DNA of 64,000 nucleotides from Trichostrongylus colubriformis (Eukaryota; Nematoda; Chromadorea; Rhabditida; Trichostrongylidae), in NCBI GenBank assembly GCA_963978905.1, contig OZ022259.1, forward strand, positions 51,726,727-51,790,726, written 5' to 3'. Below are positions 37,610 through 47,359 of the stretch, piece after piece. The notes beneath the pieces are model-generated. The model was not told the origin of the DNA, ran no database searches, and saw only the letters and a list, made by a program, of their open reading frames with translations. The translations under genes were made by a program, and so were the position numbers. Positions within the stretch are counted from its first letter, which is position 1. Each line of letters starts with the position of its first letter.

Positions 37610-40600
37610 ATGGCGCACTTAAATGAAGAGGAGCTGCTCCGAACACCCGTTCAGGACGAAGAAATGTTTGATGAAAATGTAAGCGATACTTTTGTGAAAG
37701 AATTCGACAGACTTTCCAACAAACTATTGAGTCAAGTGAATTCGATAGCTATAACTTGCGACTCAGAGCTTTCAAAAGTGATGCGCACGGACGACCCGAG
37801 AAGAGACTCGGTAGTAACTTCGGTGCGAGAGCAAGCAGCAGTAGCAAAAGAAATTGTGAAAGCAACGCTCCTAGAAATTAGCGAGTGGAGTAAGCCTCAA
37901 GTAGCGCAACTTGCCCTAAAGCTGCTACGAGAAGCTCAAATAAACAGTGTAGCGCAGTTGCGAGAACACTTAACTAAGAACGCTGCGACCCTTAAAGCAA
38001 TTGAGGAAGCATGCGAAATCCTGCAATGCCAGGAAGCGGAAATAAGCATGAGGGTGAGAGGGCTAGCTGCCGGCTTAGAAGTAGAAAGGCAAAAGTCCGA
38101 CAAGTATCGACTGCAACTAATGCAAAAAGAATTGCAGGTTGAGAAACTACGTCAAGAAGTCGAAGGTCTAGGGCAGCAAGACAATGTGAGCGCTTACAAT
38201 AATACGGCTAGCAGCGGATCAGCGCAGAGTGAGTCTGATCGGTCAAGACAGTACAGTTCAGTGGAAACAAATGTTCCAAGCGCCCAGTCTTTGCAGATGC
38301 GCTCTTCAAAGACTTGGATGCAATCGAACCAACGGTGTTGCGTGACTATGCCGAGAGACGCCTCAGAGAACTGTCAAGGAACTCAACAATCGTCGGTCAC
38401 AGGTGGGGACAACGAATTTTCTTTAAGTGACTACATGCGCACTATGTCCTTACCAGAGGTTCAGCCTTTCCTTGGTAGACCAGGCGAATGTTTTAAAAGA
38501 TTTTTGAGTTCTTTTGACATGAAGTACCCGAAAGGTCAGTGGAAAGATTCCAACAGATTACAACTCTTTCAAAGCTTTCTGAGGAAAAACGCTTTGACAA
38601 TATTTGAGACCTTACCGAAGAATGTACGAGAGGGCACTTTTGATGGGGTAGTGGAAGCAATGAAAGACAGGCTACGCGTAGATGGTAATAGTCAAAGAGT
38701 AAAAGCCCTATCAGATCTGCGCACATTGACCATGCGATCCGGGCAGACCGTGAGCGAATTTTGCTTCGTTCTAGAAAACTTAGCGAATAAGGCCTACCCA
38801 GACGCGCCCACAGAAGCAACTTCCCTGCAGAAAGCGGAGATTTTGTGCAGGCAACTGGCCAATTGGAATGGAAGTTATTGCCTAACTGAAGCGCTAGAAC
38901 TTAGCAGCTGTGAACAAGCGTACGAAAAGGTAAAGGAAGCAGCCATACGCTTGGAAAGAAGTTTGAAGATAGCTGAAGAATACAGATCAGCAAACAATGC
39001 GAGACCTATGCAATCGTTTGGCAATAAACAGCATGCATGGGATAGACAACGTGGGACGTACATCAGGAACGAGGTGGAAGGAACTTCGAAAACCGAGGCA
39101 GGGAAACCACGCCACCTCCCCACAAGCACCAAGGAGGACCATGCTCCGCGACTTCAGAAAAGGAAAAGTGACTCGTCAAAGTGTTACAACTGCGGAATAA
39201 TGGGCCATTTAGCAAAGAATTGTCATGAGCCATCCACCCGGCGACAAGATACTGCAAGAGCGGTGGATACTCGCCGAACGCCCGGCCCAGCGTATGCCTC
39301 TCGCGTAGATAAATGGATGTGCACAACGTGGGATACCCCGCGGTCTAGCTCAAGTCAACTGTTCGGTGAAAAGCCGCTGGTAGAGATAACGATCTGCGGT
39401 ATAAGGGCGAAAGCGCTCTTAGACACGGGTTCGCAGACCACAATCATCCCAGTGAAATTATTAAAGAGAGCCGCAAATGAGGGCGTCAACTTGGACAAAT
39501 ACATTGAACGCCTCCCCAATCCTACAGTCACAGTTCGAGATGCGTCAGGAAATGTGATGGAATTCTTTGACACCATTTGCATAGCAATAACATTGGAAAA
39601 TCAACTCGAGTTTGTGCCAGCCTATGTCGGAAAAGGTTTCGACGAAGTGGTAATACTGGGTACAAACGCGCTAGAGTTATTCAAACTTAGGCTCTGCAAA
39701 GACGCTGACAAGAGCAAGGAACACGAGGACGAAGATAAAATAGCTGACAGCATCAGCACAGTACTTACAGCAAAAGTTAAAGAAAGGGTTTTTGTTCCAT
39801 CCAAAGCCATGCGGACTTTGACTTTAACATGTGCAAGAGTCTACCCTTCGAAGTCGCCATTTCTCTGCTCGCATCACCCACTCATACCTGATGGCGTATG
39901 CAGTGCCACGGACAATGACGAGGTAAATATACCGGTCATCAACAACTCGAATCAAGGAATGGTATTTAAAAAAGGAGAACCTGTAGGAGAATGGCAAGAC
40001 AACGACTGGGTTAAGCCAAAGTATGTCGAGCCTGAGAGGGACATGCTGGACCTCCACAGGCCAAAAAAACGAGGCTCTCCGGAAAGCAGGATAGACACCT
40101 TGATGGAGATAGTAGGACAGCACAATGCTTTGCCATGTGAGGCAATGACTCTACTGAAAGAATTTAATAATGTTTTTGCGGTCACTGATGCAGAACTCAC
40201 TCAAACGGATTTGGTGGTTCATGAAATTGACACAGGAGACCACAAGCCCATAAGACAAAAAACCAGGCCAGTCCCCATAGCAGCACGGAAGGAATTTAAA
40301 GGAATAATCAAAGACCTAGTAGAACGTGGCATCGTAGAGAGAAGTTCGTCAGACTGGGCTTCTCCAGTAGTTCTTGTAAAGAAAAAGGATGGCACACTCA
40401 GAGTCTGTGTTGACTACAGAGAACTCAATAAAGTCATTCGACAGGACTCGTATCCTTTACCAAAAATAGATACCGTCCTACAGTGCCTGGCGGGAAAGAA
40501 AGTATTCTCCACTATGGACCTCGCATCGGGATACTGGCAGATACGTCTATCTGAAGACGCCAAGAGAAAAAGCGCATTCACTACTAGTGAGGGCTTATTC

Positions 40601-43600
40601 CAATTTACGGTATTACCATTTGGACTGTCAACAAGCCCAGCAGTATTCCAGCGATTGATGGACGTCGTACTTAGAGAATTAGAGCTGGACAATGAGGTTT
40701 TCGTCTATGTCGACGATATCCTAGTAGCCACAGACTCAATCGAACGACACTACATCGTATTGCGGAAGGTATTTGAAGCACTGCGTAAGGCGAACCTGCG
40801 ATTAAAGCCTCAGAAGTGCGAATTTTTTAAAGACACAGTGATGTTCTTAGGGCATCGCATCGACAAAGATGGGGTAAAGACAGACCCTGAGAAAATAAGA
40901 AAAATCACAGAATATCCACAACCCTCGAACGTAGCCGATTTGAGGACATTTTTAGGAATGGCTTCCTATTACAGGAAGTTCATTGCAGGGTTTGCCAAAA
41001 TGACGAAGGATCTATATAAATTGCTGAGTCCAAAAACTGCATGGGAATGGACACCCGCACTGAGTCAGCAGTTTGAAATTCTCAAAGGAGCGTTGACCAC
41101 CACACCGGTCCTCGCCCAGCCTAACGTCGCAGCAGCAGAGAGTGGCAACAAACCCTTTATAATCTATACGGACGCGTCAGGCGAGGGACTCGGAGCAGTA
41201 CTTTGCCAGGAGGGAGAAGACCAGCTTCTTCATCCGATAATGTTTGCTTCAAAAAGCTTGACAAAAGCGGAAAAGAATTATCACATTACCGATCTTGAAG
41301 CGTTAGCCGTCGTTTTCGCTCTGAAGAAGTTCCATTTTTTCGTGTACGGCTTACCCACAATAGTGCGAACGGACCATCAGCCCTTAACTTGTCTTTTCAA
41401 GAGAACGAATGTCTCAGCACGGGTCTTGAGATGGGCCTTAGAACTGCAAAAGTACAAACTACACATTGAGTATGTTTCGGGCAAAGCAAACGTCGTCGCA
41501 GATGCATTGTCGCGAATCGCGGCAAAACTCCCTGAACAGGAGCCAACACTTCCTGAAAACGATCTGGTCATCTGCGAAGTGAGAAAACAAGAAAGCGATT
41601 GGCTTCAAGAACTAAAGGATGATCCAGACTACAAAGCACTCATAGATGACATAGCACAGAAAGAAGATAACAAGGAAGTGAAGCTTCCACGATGCAAACA
41701 GAAATACAAGGTCGCTGACTTCTGTCTTGAAGATGGTAACCTCATGATGATGTTCGGTAACTCGTCAGTTAGAGTCGTTCCAAAGTCCAAGAGGAAGACC
41801 TTGTTTCAAGAAGCACATGGAGGTGTCATGGCAGGGCATCTCAACGGGCGGAAACTGTACCGTAAGCTCAGAAAACTTGTGTTCTGGGAAGGCATGGAGG
41901 CCGACATTGCCAAGTGGTCCAAAGAATGCACTAAATGCTTTTTATCCAAGGCTCATGAGTTACACACCCCTCCTTTGAGACCATTCACTACCAGCGCTCC
42001 ATTTGAACTTGTAGGAGTAGACTTGGTGGAATACGGGGTGACCGAGCGAGGAAATAAGTACGCTCTGGTAGTCATTGATCATTTCACGAAGTTCCTAGGC
42101 GCATACCCTATCCCAAACAAGTCTGCCGAAACAGTAGCTCGCGCGTTCTTCGAGAGATGGATCTGTGACGGGTGCAGATGGCCCAAATGTCTCCATTCTG
42201 ATCAGGGCCCAGAGTTTGTGAATTCCATTATGTCGGGTATCTGCGACCTCACAGGCATTGAACAATCGCTAACAAAGGGATACAATCCCCGCGAGAACGG
42301 CATAACAGAAAGAGCGATTGAAACTATAACGAGAATGCTGAGGAAAAAAACTGTAATTCCAGCCGACTGGGATCTACTTTTACCAATGGTAGTTTTCGCT
42401 TATAACTCTTCACCACACGAGGCGATAGGTGAGAGTCCATTCTACCTGCTGCATGCATTTGATCCCAACTACCCATCAAACGTGATCCCTCGCGCCCAGC
42501 TTTCGTTTAACCACATCGATGTTGACAATTATAAACACGAGCTGCTGGCAGGGATTCAACTTGCACAAGAATGCGCTAAAGAACTTAACGGAAAGTACAA
42601 AGCGCGTATGAAAGAGGGGTACGACAGAAAGAATAAAGTTGATGTACACAAACTACCCAAGGTAGGAGACAGAGTGTTTCTAAAGCTCCCTAGAGAAAAA
42701 GCCAGTAAGAAATATCCGAAGCTAACTGAGCCATGGGGAGGACCCTACCGAGTGATCGAGACAAGTGAGAATTCCGCGCTAATATCTCACATAAGTGAAA
42801 AAGAAGAGCCCATTCGAGTACCATTTGACTCGCTTATAGTCCTTCCTCTTGAGCTTGAGAGTCTACCAAGGGAAACTACAACAAAAAGAGTAAAAAGGCG
42901 ACAAGCAAAAATAAGCAAAATCGTTTGCAGAGCAACTGCCAGTGGCGATGATACAAGCGCACTTGGAATCTTCTTTCGATGCCCAGGAAGATACGGTGAA
43001 AATGACAGCGGATGCTCGTATTCATGCACTGCGCAACAGAAATGTTTCAAGGATGTCGTACCAACAGCGCCAGAGGCAATAGGAAATATTCGATTTGATT
43101 CCATCTTTTCTCTTGCAAGGTTGATTTCAATTTATGAATATGAGACAAATGAGCAAAACAAAAGATTTCTGATGTTAGATAATAAGCATTCTTTTATCAC
43201 GATCTCTGGTGCTCAGAAAGCTTATCTCTTTTATAAGAAATTCTGTGACCATGTATTCCGATCATTGATTCTCCACGATGGATCTGTCTTGTCCCTCCCT
43301 CATGATGGTGGCACAGGATTACCCATGGAGCAGCTCAACGAGGCGACCAACGAAGGCGTGAGATTCGCCAAAACAAACGACTGGGATGAAATAGGGCAGC
43401 ACGAGTCCACGAAGTTGCTGATGATTTTCCCAGATAGCTTCCGTGCCATTCGCAGTGTTTTTCAAGAACAACGCGATGTGGAACGTCAGTTATATAGTCG
43501 CCTTAGCGACATCGGTGGATTTCTTGAAAGATCCACAGCTAAAACTTGTCTGCTCATTGGCCCTACAACGGATGTTCCCATTGGAAAGAAAGAGTGGTGC

Positions 43601-44185
43601 CGCCTAGCCTCATGTTTGTCGACGGCAGCCCGCATGGGAATGAAAATCATAGCAGTCGCTCCGCCACGTGGAGACAAAGCATATCAGCAGAACAGGATCG
43701 ATTTTAATGAGGCCATCAACCTCGCGAAGTCCTCTGCAGTTTTATCAAAGCAGTGTCTCTGTAGCTTGATCCCGAGCATTGAATCTGCCAGTGAACCCTC
43801 ACACGGGCCAGGGGCGCACCCACGGAATTCGAGCTCAGAAGCTTATTCAAAAGATGTTCTCAAGGAATACATGGATGTTCTCCGCGTCTACGTCAAGGCG
43901 GAGGTTGAGATTCCGCCGATGAGAGCGGTTGGAGAATCTCGGAAGTCGCGCGTGCGCGAGTATTTTAAGCAGAGAAAGGAAAAAAGGAAGCTTGCAGGAC
44001 CTTTTAAAAAGCACAATAAGTTCTCATCATTCAGGACAACACCACAGATGGTTCCCACCCAGATGCTCCCAGATGCAATACCGGTACTGCACTACCCATG
44101 GATGGCCGCATCGTCATCCTCGCATCGTGGCGGCAGGCCACCAAGAGGACGTGGCACACGCTACGGAAATCCTCGCCACGGATAG
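37610..44185 (+). CDS. Gypsy Gag-Pol polyprotein with C-terminal extension
   Basis: 2,191 codons from ATG (MAHLNEEELLRTP); an in-frame GTG 60 bp earlier is unlikely as start. Order: Gag with a coiled coil near residues 165-210; zinc knuckle CYNCGIMGHLAKNC (525-538); aspartic protease LLDTGSQTTIIP (DTGS 605-608); reverse transcriptase with YVDD (1033-1036); RNase H TDASGEGLGAVL (D1188); integrase with HGGVMAGH and CTKC zinc site (from 1403) and catalytic D1471, D1531 and E1567. All catalytic residues are intact in one frame, so Gag and Pol are made as one chain. After the integrase tail (~1760) comes about 430 residues not found in ordinary gypsy Pol. They include LLMIFPDSFRAIRSVF, KTCLLIGPTTDVPIGKKEW and a basic RGGRPPRGRG end. 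No function is assigned to that part. Confidence 0.95.
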   Translation: MAHLNEEELLRTPVQDEEMFDENVSDTFVKEFDRLSNKLLSQVNSIAITCDSELSKVMRTDDPRRDSVVTSVREQAAVAKEIVKATLLEISEWSKPQVAQLALKLLREAQINSVAQLREHLTKNAATLKAIEEACEILQCQEAEISMRVRGLAAGLEVERQKSDKYRLQLMQKELQVEKLRQEVEGLGQQDNVSAYNNTASSGSAQSESDRSRQYSSVETNVPSAQSLQMRSSKTWMQSNQRCCVTMPRDASENCQGTQQSSVTGGDNEFSLSDYMRTMSLPEVQPFLGRPGECFKRFLSSFDMKYPKGQWKDSNRLQLFQSFLRKNALTIFETLPKNVREGTFDGVVEAMKDRLRVDGNSQRVKALSDLRTLTMRSGQTVSEFCFVLENLANKAYPDAPTEATSLQKAEILCRQLANWNGSYCLTEALELSSCEQAYEKVKEAAIRLERSLKIAEEYRSANNARPMQSFGNKQHAWDRQRGTYIRNEVEGTSKTEAGKPRHLPTSTKEDHAPRLQKRKSDSSKCYNCGIMGHLAKNCHEPSTRRQDTARAVDTRRTPGPAYASRVDKWMCTTWDTPRSSSSQLFGEKPLVEITICGIRAKALLDTGSQTTIIPVKLLKRAANEGVNLDKYIERLPNPTVTVRDASGNVMEFFDTICIAITLENQLEFVPAYVGKGFDEVVILGTNALELFKLRLCKDADKSKEHEDEDKIADSISTVLTAKVKERVFVPSKAMRTLTLTCARVYPSKSPFLCSHHPLIPDGVCSATDNDEVNIPVINNSNQGMVFKKGEPVGEWQDNDWVKPKYVEPERDMLDLHRPKKRGSPESRIDTLMEIVGQHNALPCEAMTLLKEFNNVFAVTDAELTQTDLVVHEIDTGDHKPIRQKTRPVPIAARKEFKGIIKDLVERGIVERSSSDWASPVVLVKKKDGTLRVCVDYRELNKVIRQDSYPLPKIDTVLQCLAGKKVFSTMDLASGYWQIRLSEDAKRKSAFTTSEGLFQFTVLPFGLSTSPAVFQRLMDVVLRELELDNEVFVYVDDILVATDSIERHYIVLRKVFEALRKANLRLKPQKCEFFKDTVMFLGHRIDKDGVKTDPEKIRKITEYPQPSNVADLRTFLGMASYYRKFIAGFAKMTKDLYKLLSPKTAWEWTPALSQQFEILKGALTTTPVLAQPNVAAAESGNKPFIIYTDASGEGLGAVLCQEGEDQLLHPIMFASKSLTKAEKNYHITDLEALAVVFALKKFHFFVYGLPTIVRTDHQPLTCLFKRTNVSARVLRWALELQKYKLHIEYVSGKANVVADALSRIAAKLPEQEPTLPENDLVICEVRKQESDWLQELKDDPDYKALIDDIAQKEDNKEVKLPRCKQKYKVADFCLEDGNLMMMFGNSSVRVVPKSKRKTLFQEAHGGVMAGHLNGRKLYRKLRKLVFWEGMEADIAKWSKECTKCFLSKAHELHTPPLRPFTTSAPFELVGVDLVEYGVTERGNKYALVVIDHFTKFLGAYPIPNKSAETVARAFFERWICDGCRWPKCLHSDQGPEFVNSIMSGICDLTGIEQSLTKGYNPRENGITERAIETITRMLRKKTVIPADWDLLLPMVVFAYNSSPHEAIGESPFYLLHAFDPNYPSNVIPRAQLSFNHIDVDNYKHELLAGIQLAQECAKELNGKYKARMKEGYDRKNKVDVHKLPKVGDRVFLKLPREKASKKYPKLTEPWGGPYRVIETSENSALISHISEKEEPIRVPFDSLIVLPLELESLPRETTTKRVKRRQAKISKIVCRATASGDDTSALGIFFRCPGRYGENDSGCSYSCTAQQKCFKDVVPTAPEAIGNIRFDSIFSLARLISIYEYETNEQNKRFLMLDNKHSFITISGAQKAYLFYKKFCDHVFRSLILHDGSVLSLPHDGGTGLPMEQLNEATNEGVRFAKTNDWDEIGQHESTKLLMIFPDSFRAIRSVFQEQRDVERQLYSRLSDIGGFLERSTAKTCLLIGPTTDVPIGKKEWCRLASCLSTAARMGMKIIAVAPPRGDKAYQQNRIDFNEAINLAKSSAVLSKQCLCSLIPSIESASEPSHGPGAHPRNSSSEAYSKDVLKEYMDVLRVYVKAEVEIPPMRAVGESRKSRVREYFKQRKEKRKLAGPFKKHNKFSSFRTTPQMVPTQMLPDAIPVLHYPWMAASSSSHRGGRPPRGRGTRYGNPRHG

Positions 44186-44627
44186 TTATCCCTACCCCCA
44201 CCCATACCCCCCCCCCCCTCCGCAAGGTCTCTGCATATCATCGATGTTTCTTTTCGTAACATTGCTCACGATGCTCTGAGAAGTTTTTTTGTTTCATGTC
44301 ACAAGTTATTCAGAATGTCTCTGAATATCATTGATGTTTGTTTTCGCATTGTTCGGAATCCCACGATACTCCAAGAAGTTGTTTTTGTTTCATGTTGTAA
44401 GTTTTTCAGGATCTCTTAATACTTTGGGATTCCTTATCCTTGCATTTTCCTGCACGTCGATGTTATCATCCATTAACGTCGAATTTGTTGTTATTGTTTT
44501 GGAAGTGAAATATGAATTGACATCTGAATCACATTATCACACCATTGTTTATGTCAAATTGATATCTGAATCACATTATAACACCAATGTTAAGTGGCAG
44601 GGACGCCACTTCCCCTAGGGGGAGGCA

Positions 44628-44877
44628 TGTTGAAGGGGATTAGCTCTATTGATTGTCTTTGGTTTCGTCTTGATCTTGCACCTTCCCCTGGTTCACCCAG
44701 CCCCACCATGTTGATCCGTTGGCGGGAAAACCGCTATATAAGCAATGTAAATGTTCAATTTCTTATGATTCGTTATTCCGACTGTCTGGAGTGCACCGCT
44801 CGCCGGTGGCTCTTCCTAATAAACCGTTACCACCTCCCGCTCGTCCGGACACAACAGGGGGACATCATCCCGCTACA
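44628..44877 (+). repeat. 3' LTR of the gypsy element
   Basis: Same 250 bp as the 5' LTR. The AATAAA in CCTAATAAACCG would end the element's transcript. Confidence 0.93.
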
Positions 44878-45180
44878 GGGCATAGTTGGTTCATGTTCCG
44901 AATTTATCTGTAGCGACGTGTCGATGATCGCTAGACTGTCTAGCCCTCAGAATAATGGTTTCTGCTCAAGTTGCGTTCTAGCTTTGTAATATTATTCTAT
45001 TATATTACTATTGGAATCATATATACTATTGTATTATATATTGTAATATATTATTATATGTATATATTATATATTATAATTGTATGTTATATACTACATT
45101 TGACTACATGTGTCGAAAATGTCCTATTTCGTCGACTTCTGAATGATCTAAAAAACAACAGAAATCAATTCGAACAAAAA
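44878..45180. other. Flank of the gypsy element, AT-rich
   Basis: Long runs of TATATTAT-type sequence at 44990-45090. No gene seen. Confidence 0.6.
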
Positions 45181-45800
45181 CCGTAAATACTATCTTGTAC
45201 AGCAAAAAGAGCTCTATCGAATGATATAAATTACTCTGCAAATTCTTCTCACTACGCAATTTTGAATTGAAAAACGGGTGTAAACGTATTCTTACATGCT
45301 AAAATACGAGAGCATACAAAAGAAGAGCGGTATCATCTTGAAGAGTAAAAAAAGCTCTATCGAATGCATATGTGCACATCCTCTCCAATCTCGATGGTAG
45401 GCGAGGAAGAGGAGAGAACGAAAGTGCACACTATTGCGAGTGCTGTATTTGTGCGTCTTAAAAACAGCAAGAAGTTAAGTGATTTGAATAAAAAGTAGAA
45501 CCATTCTGTAGAGCTGAAAAATTGCACATGCGCTCTATCGAGACATTTGCACATGCATTTTTTGGTCTCGACGGCAAACGAGAAAGATTGCCAATTTTTC
45601 GCCTTCAGCTTACTTCATTTCCAAACTTCATAAATATTAGGTAATTGAAGGAATTGAAAAGCAAATAGTAGCATTTTGTAGAGCAAGAAAAGCTTTATCG
45701 AAAACATATAAAAGCTTCGTCAAAAGATGGAGGAAACAAAGTGAAAAAAGGGGATAGAAAAAACGGCGGGGACTTTCTCCCCAACCCAATGTATTATATA
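45180..45800. repeat. Dispersed repeat family C, copy 2
   Basis: Shares AGCTCTATCGAATGCATATG, ATCTCGATGGTAGGCGAGGA and the end CTCCCCAACCCAAT with the copy at 3307-4390. Followed by an AT-rich tract to 45850. Confidence 0.6.
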
Positions 45801-46434
45801 TTATTATATAAAATATAATTACTATTATTATAATATAATAATATTTTAGATGTTGCAAAACAAGTGAATCATTTTGTGATGCGGTGCCACAAGCATCAAA
45901 GCATATCGATCACCGGACCCTGTGAAATTCCAAACAGTGTTGCACGTTCAAAGTAGTTCCAAATGTGGGGATCAGCCTAACACCCTTTTTATTTAAGGTC
46001 ATTCATTTTTCGGCAGCACATCCTTGCACATCAATCCGAAAACTCGGGCGTGGGTGCTGCAAGCAACATCCGCTGTTCGCTAGCCATCGTGCGGCTTCCG
46101 AATATGGCATTTGTGCGATGGCATTTTCCAGGCGCCTGCCTTTCAGCTACGACCTGATGCTGACAACGCTACCATTTTTGCTATTCATTCAGGACATAGT
46201 TTGTGGAACAGCATAGTCTGAACGTCTCGGCTTTGAATGTGCACACTTGTGCTTTCACCTTGATCACTCGACTACTCGTACTTTAGCTACCGCACTCAGA
46301 TAAGGGTTTTCAAAACGAAGCGGACCTCGTCGTAGTCACCACTGACGAAAAATAGAAAAAGGAAGGTGAAGTAACTGAAAACGAAGGTGTGCACAAGCAC
46401 CAACCGTTCTCAAAGGAAATGTACTCAAGATCTA

Positions 46435-46950
46435 CAGGGTGGCTACAAAGTATGGTCCGCCATTATCAAAACCTTTCTATTCTGGAGGTTCTTTCCTCAA
46501 TTCTATTAAACATATTATGATTCAAACATGACAGCGATGCACTTACGCCCAAAAATCGCAGATGGGGAATTGACCCTTTCTACAAAATTTTACGACCTCT
46601 ACGTCGTGCAAGCATCGCTCATTTTGTGATCCAGTAAAACTCATGTGTGCAAGATTCAAGGGGCGGCTCGTGTATATTTATTCTTCTGTGGACCGCACAG
46701 TTCCACAGTGTGCTTTACAGAACGGGAGCGGCATAACCTCGATGCCATGTAGTTGCGGCCCACCATGGAAGCTTTGACGACCATAAGTTAAGAGTTTTCA
46801 CTTTGATCAAAAGCAACCCTCTGGAGTGATTTTTCTGTCATTTGTTCCTTTATGTGTTGCCTATCAAATATCAAAATTTCGTGAAAAATCGTGGTCTCTT
46901 TATTTTTTTACGAGTGGAGAATCACCGGACCATACTTTGTAGCCACCCTG
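46435..46950. mobile_element. Non-autonomous TIR element (mariner/Tc family)
   Basis: 516 bp with ends CAGGGTGGCTACAAAGTATG and inverted CATACTTTGTAGCCACCCTG, preceded by TA. The interior is non-coding. The ends match the terminal repeat of the transposase fragment at 1-565, so it is probably mobilised by that family. Confidence 0.8.
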
Positions 46951-47218
46951 CAGTATAGCCCTTATCACGCCGAAAGGAAGAATAACGCATACGCGCTTCG
47001 AAAAAATTGAAGGTTCAGCGACTTCTCGTTTTCTCACGCTATCTAGAATTCTCCACATTTTTCGGAACCCTACTCACAGAAGGTTCATCATTCGCAACAT
47101 TATAAAACCTTCACGTTTATAGAAGTAGCAGCGACGGAACAAAAGTATCTTTGATTAAGATTTACCCAACTGTAAAATGAACAGCACCGTGAATAGAATA
47201 ATGAACAAGGATTGAAAT

Positions 47219-47359
47219 TCACTGAGCCTGCTGGAAGTAGTCCAGCAGTGTATTTAGATGGTCATTTATCCATGCGATTCGAGTACTGACGATTTCAAGA
47301 GCCTGGTGGAACTGATTCAATTCAGCTGCTTCTTTGTGTTCATTCATAAAGTTCTTTAT
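47219..47359 (-). CDS. M1 gene 2, terminal exon with stop codon
   Basis: TTTTCTAG acceptor; 46 codons plus TGA. Encodes IKNFMNEHKEAAELNQFHQA and ALEIVSTRIAWINDHL, the family's closing helix with its conserved W near the end. Confidence 0.85.
   Translation of the reverse strand: MKNFMNEHKEAAELNQFHQALEIVSTRIAWINDHLNTLLDYFQQAQ

Larger units (their letters stand above)
36159..44877 (+). mobile_element. Complete Ty3/gypsy LTR retrotransposon, apparently young
   Basis: 8,719 bp. LTRs of 250 bp (36159-36408, 44628-44877), TGTTGAAGG to CCCGCTACA, show no difference when read side by side. They are flanked by the 4-bp duplication GGGC (36155-36158, 44878-44881). TGGGGGCCAAGCCGGG directly after the 5' LTR is the primer-binding site candidate, and AGGGGGAGGCA directly before the 3' LTR is the purine tract. 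One uninterrupted polyprotein frame. It inserted between the decayed M1 exon and M1 gene 2, on the opposite strand. Confidence 0.95.
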
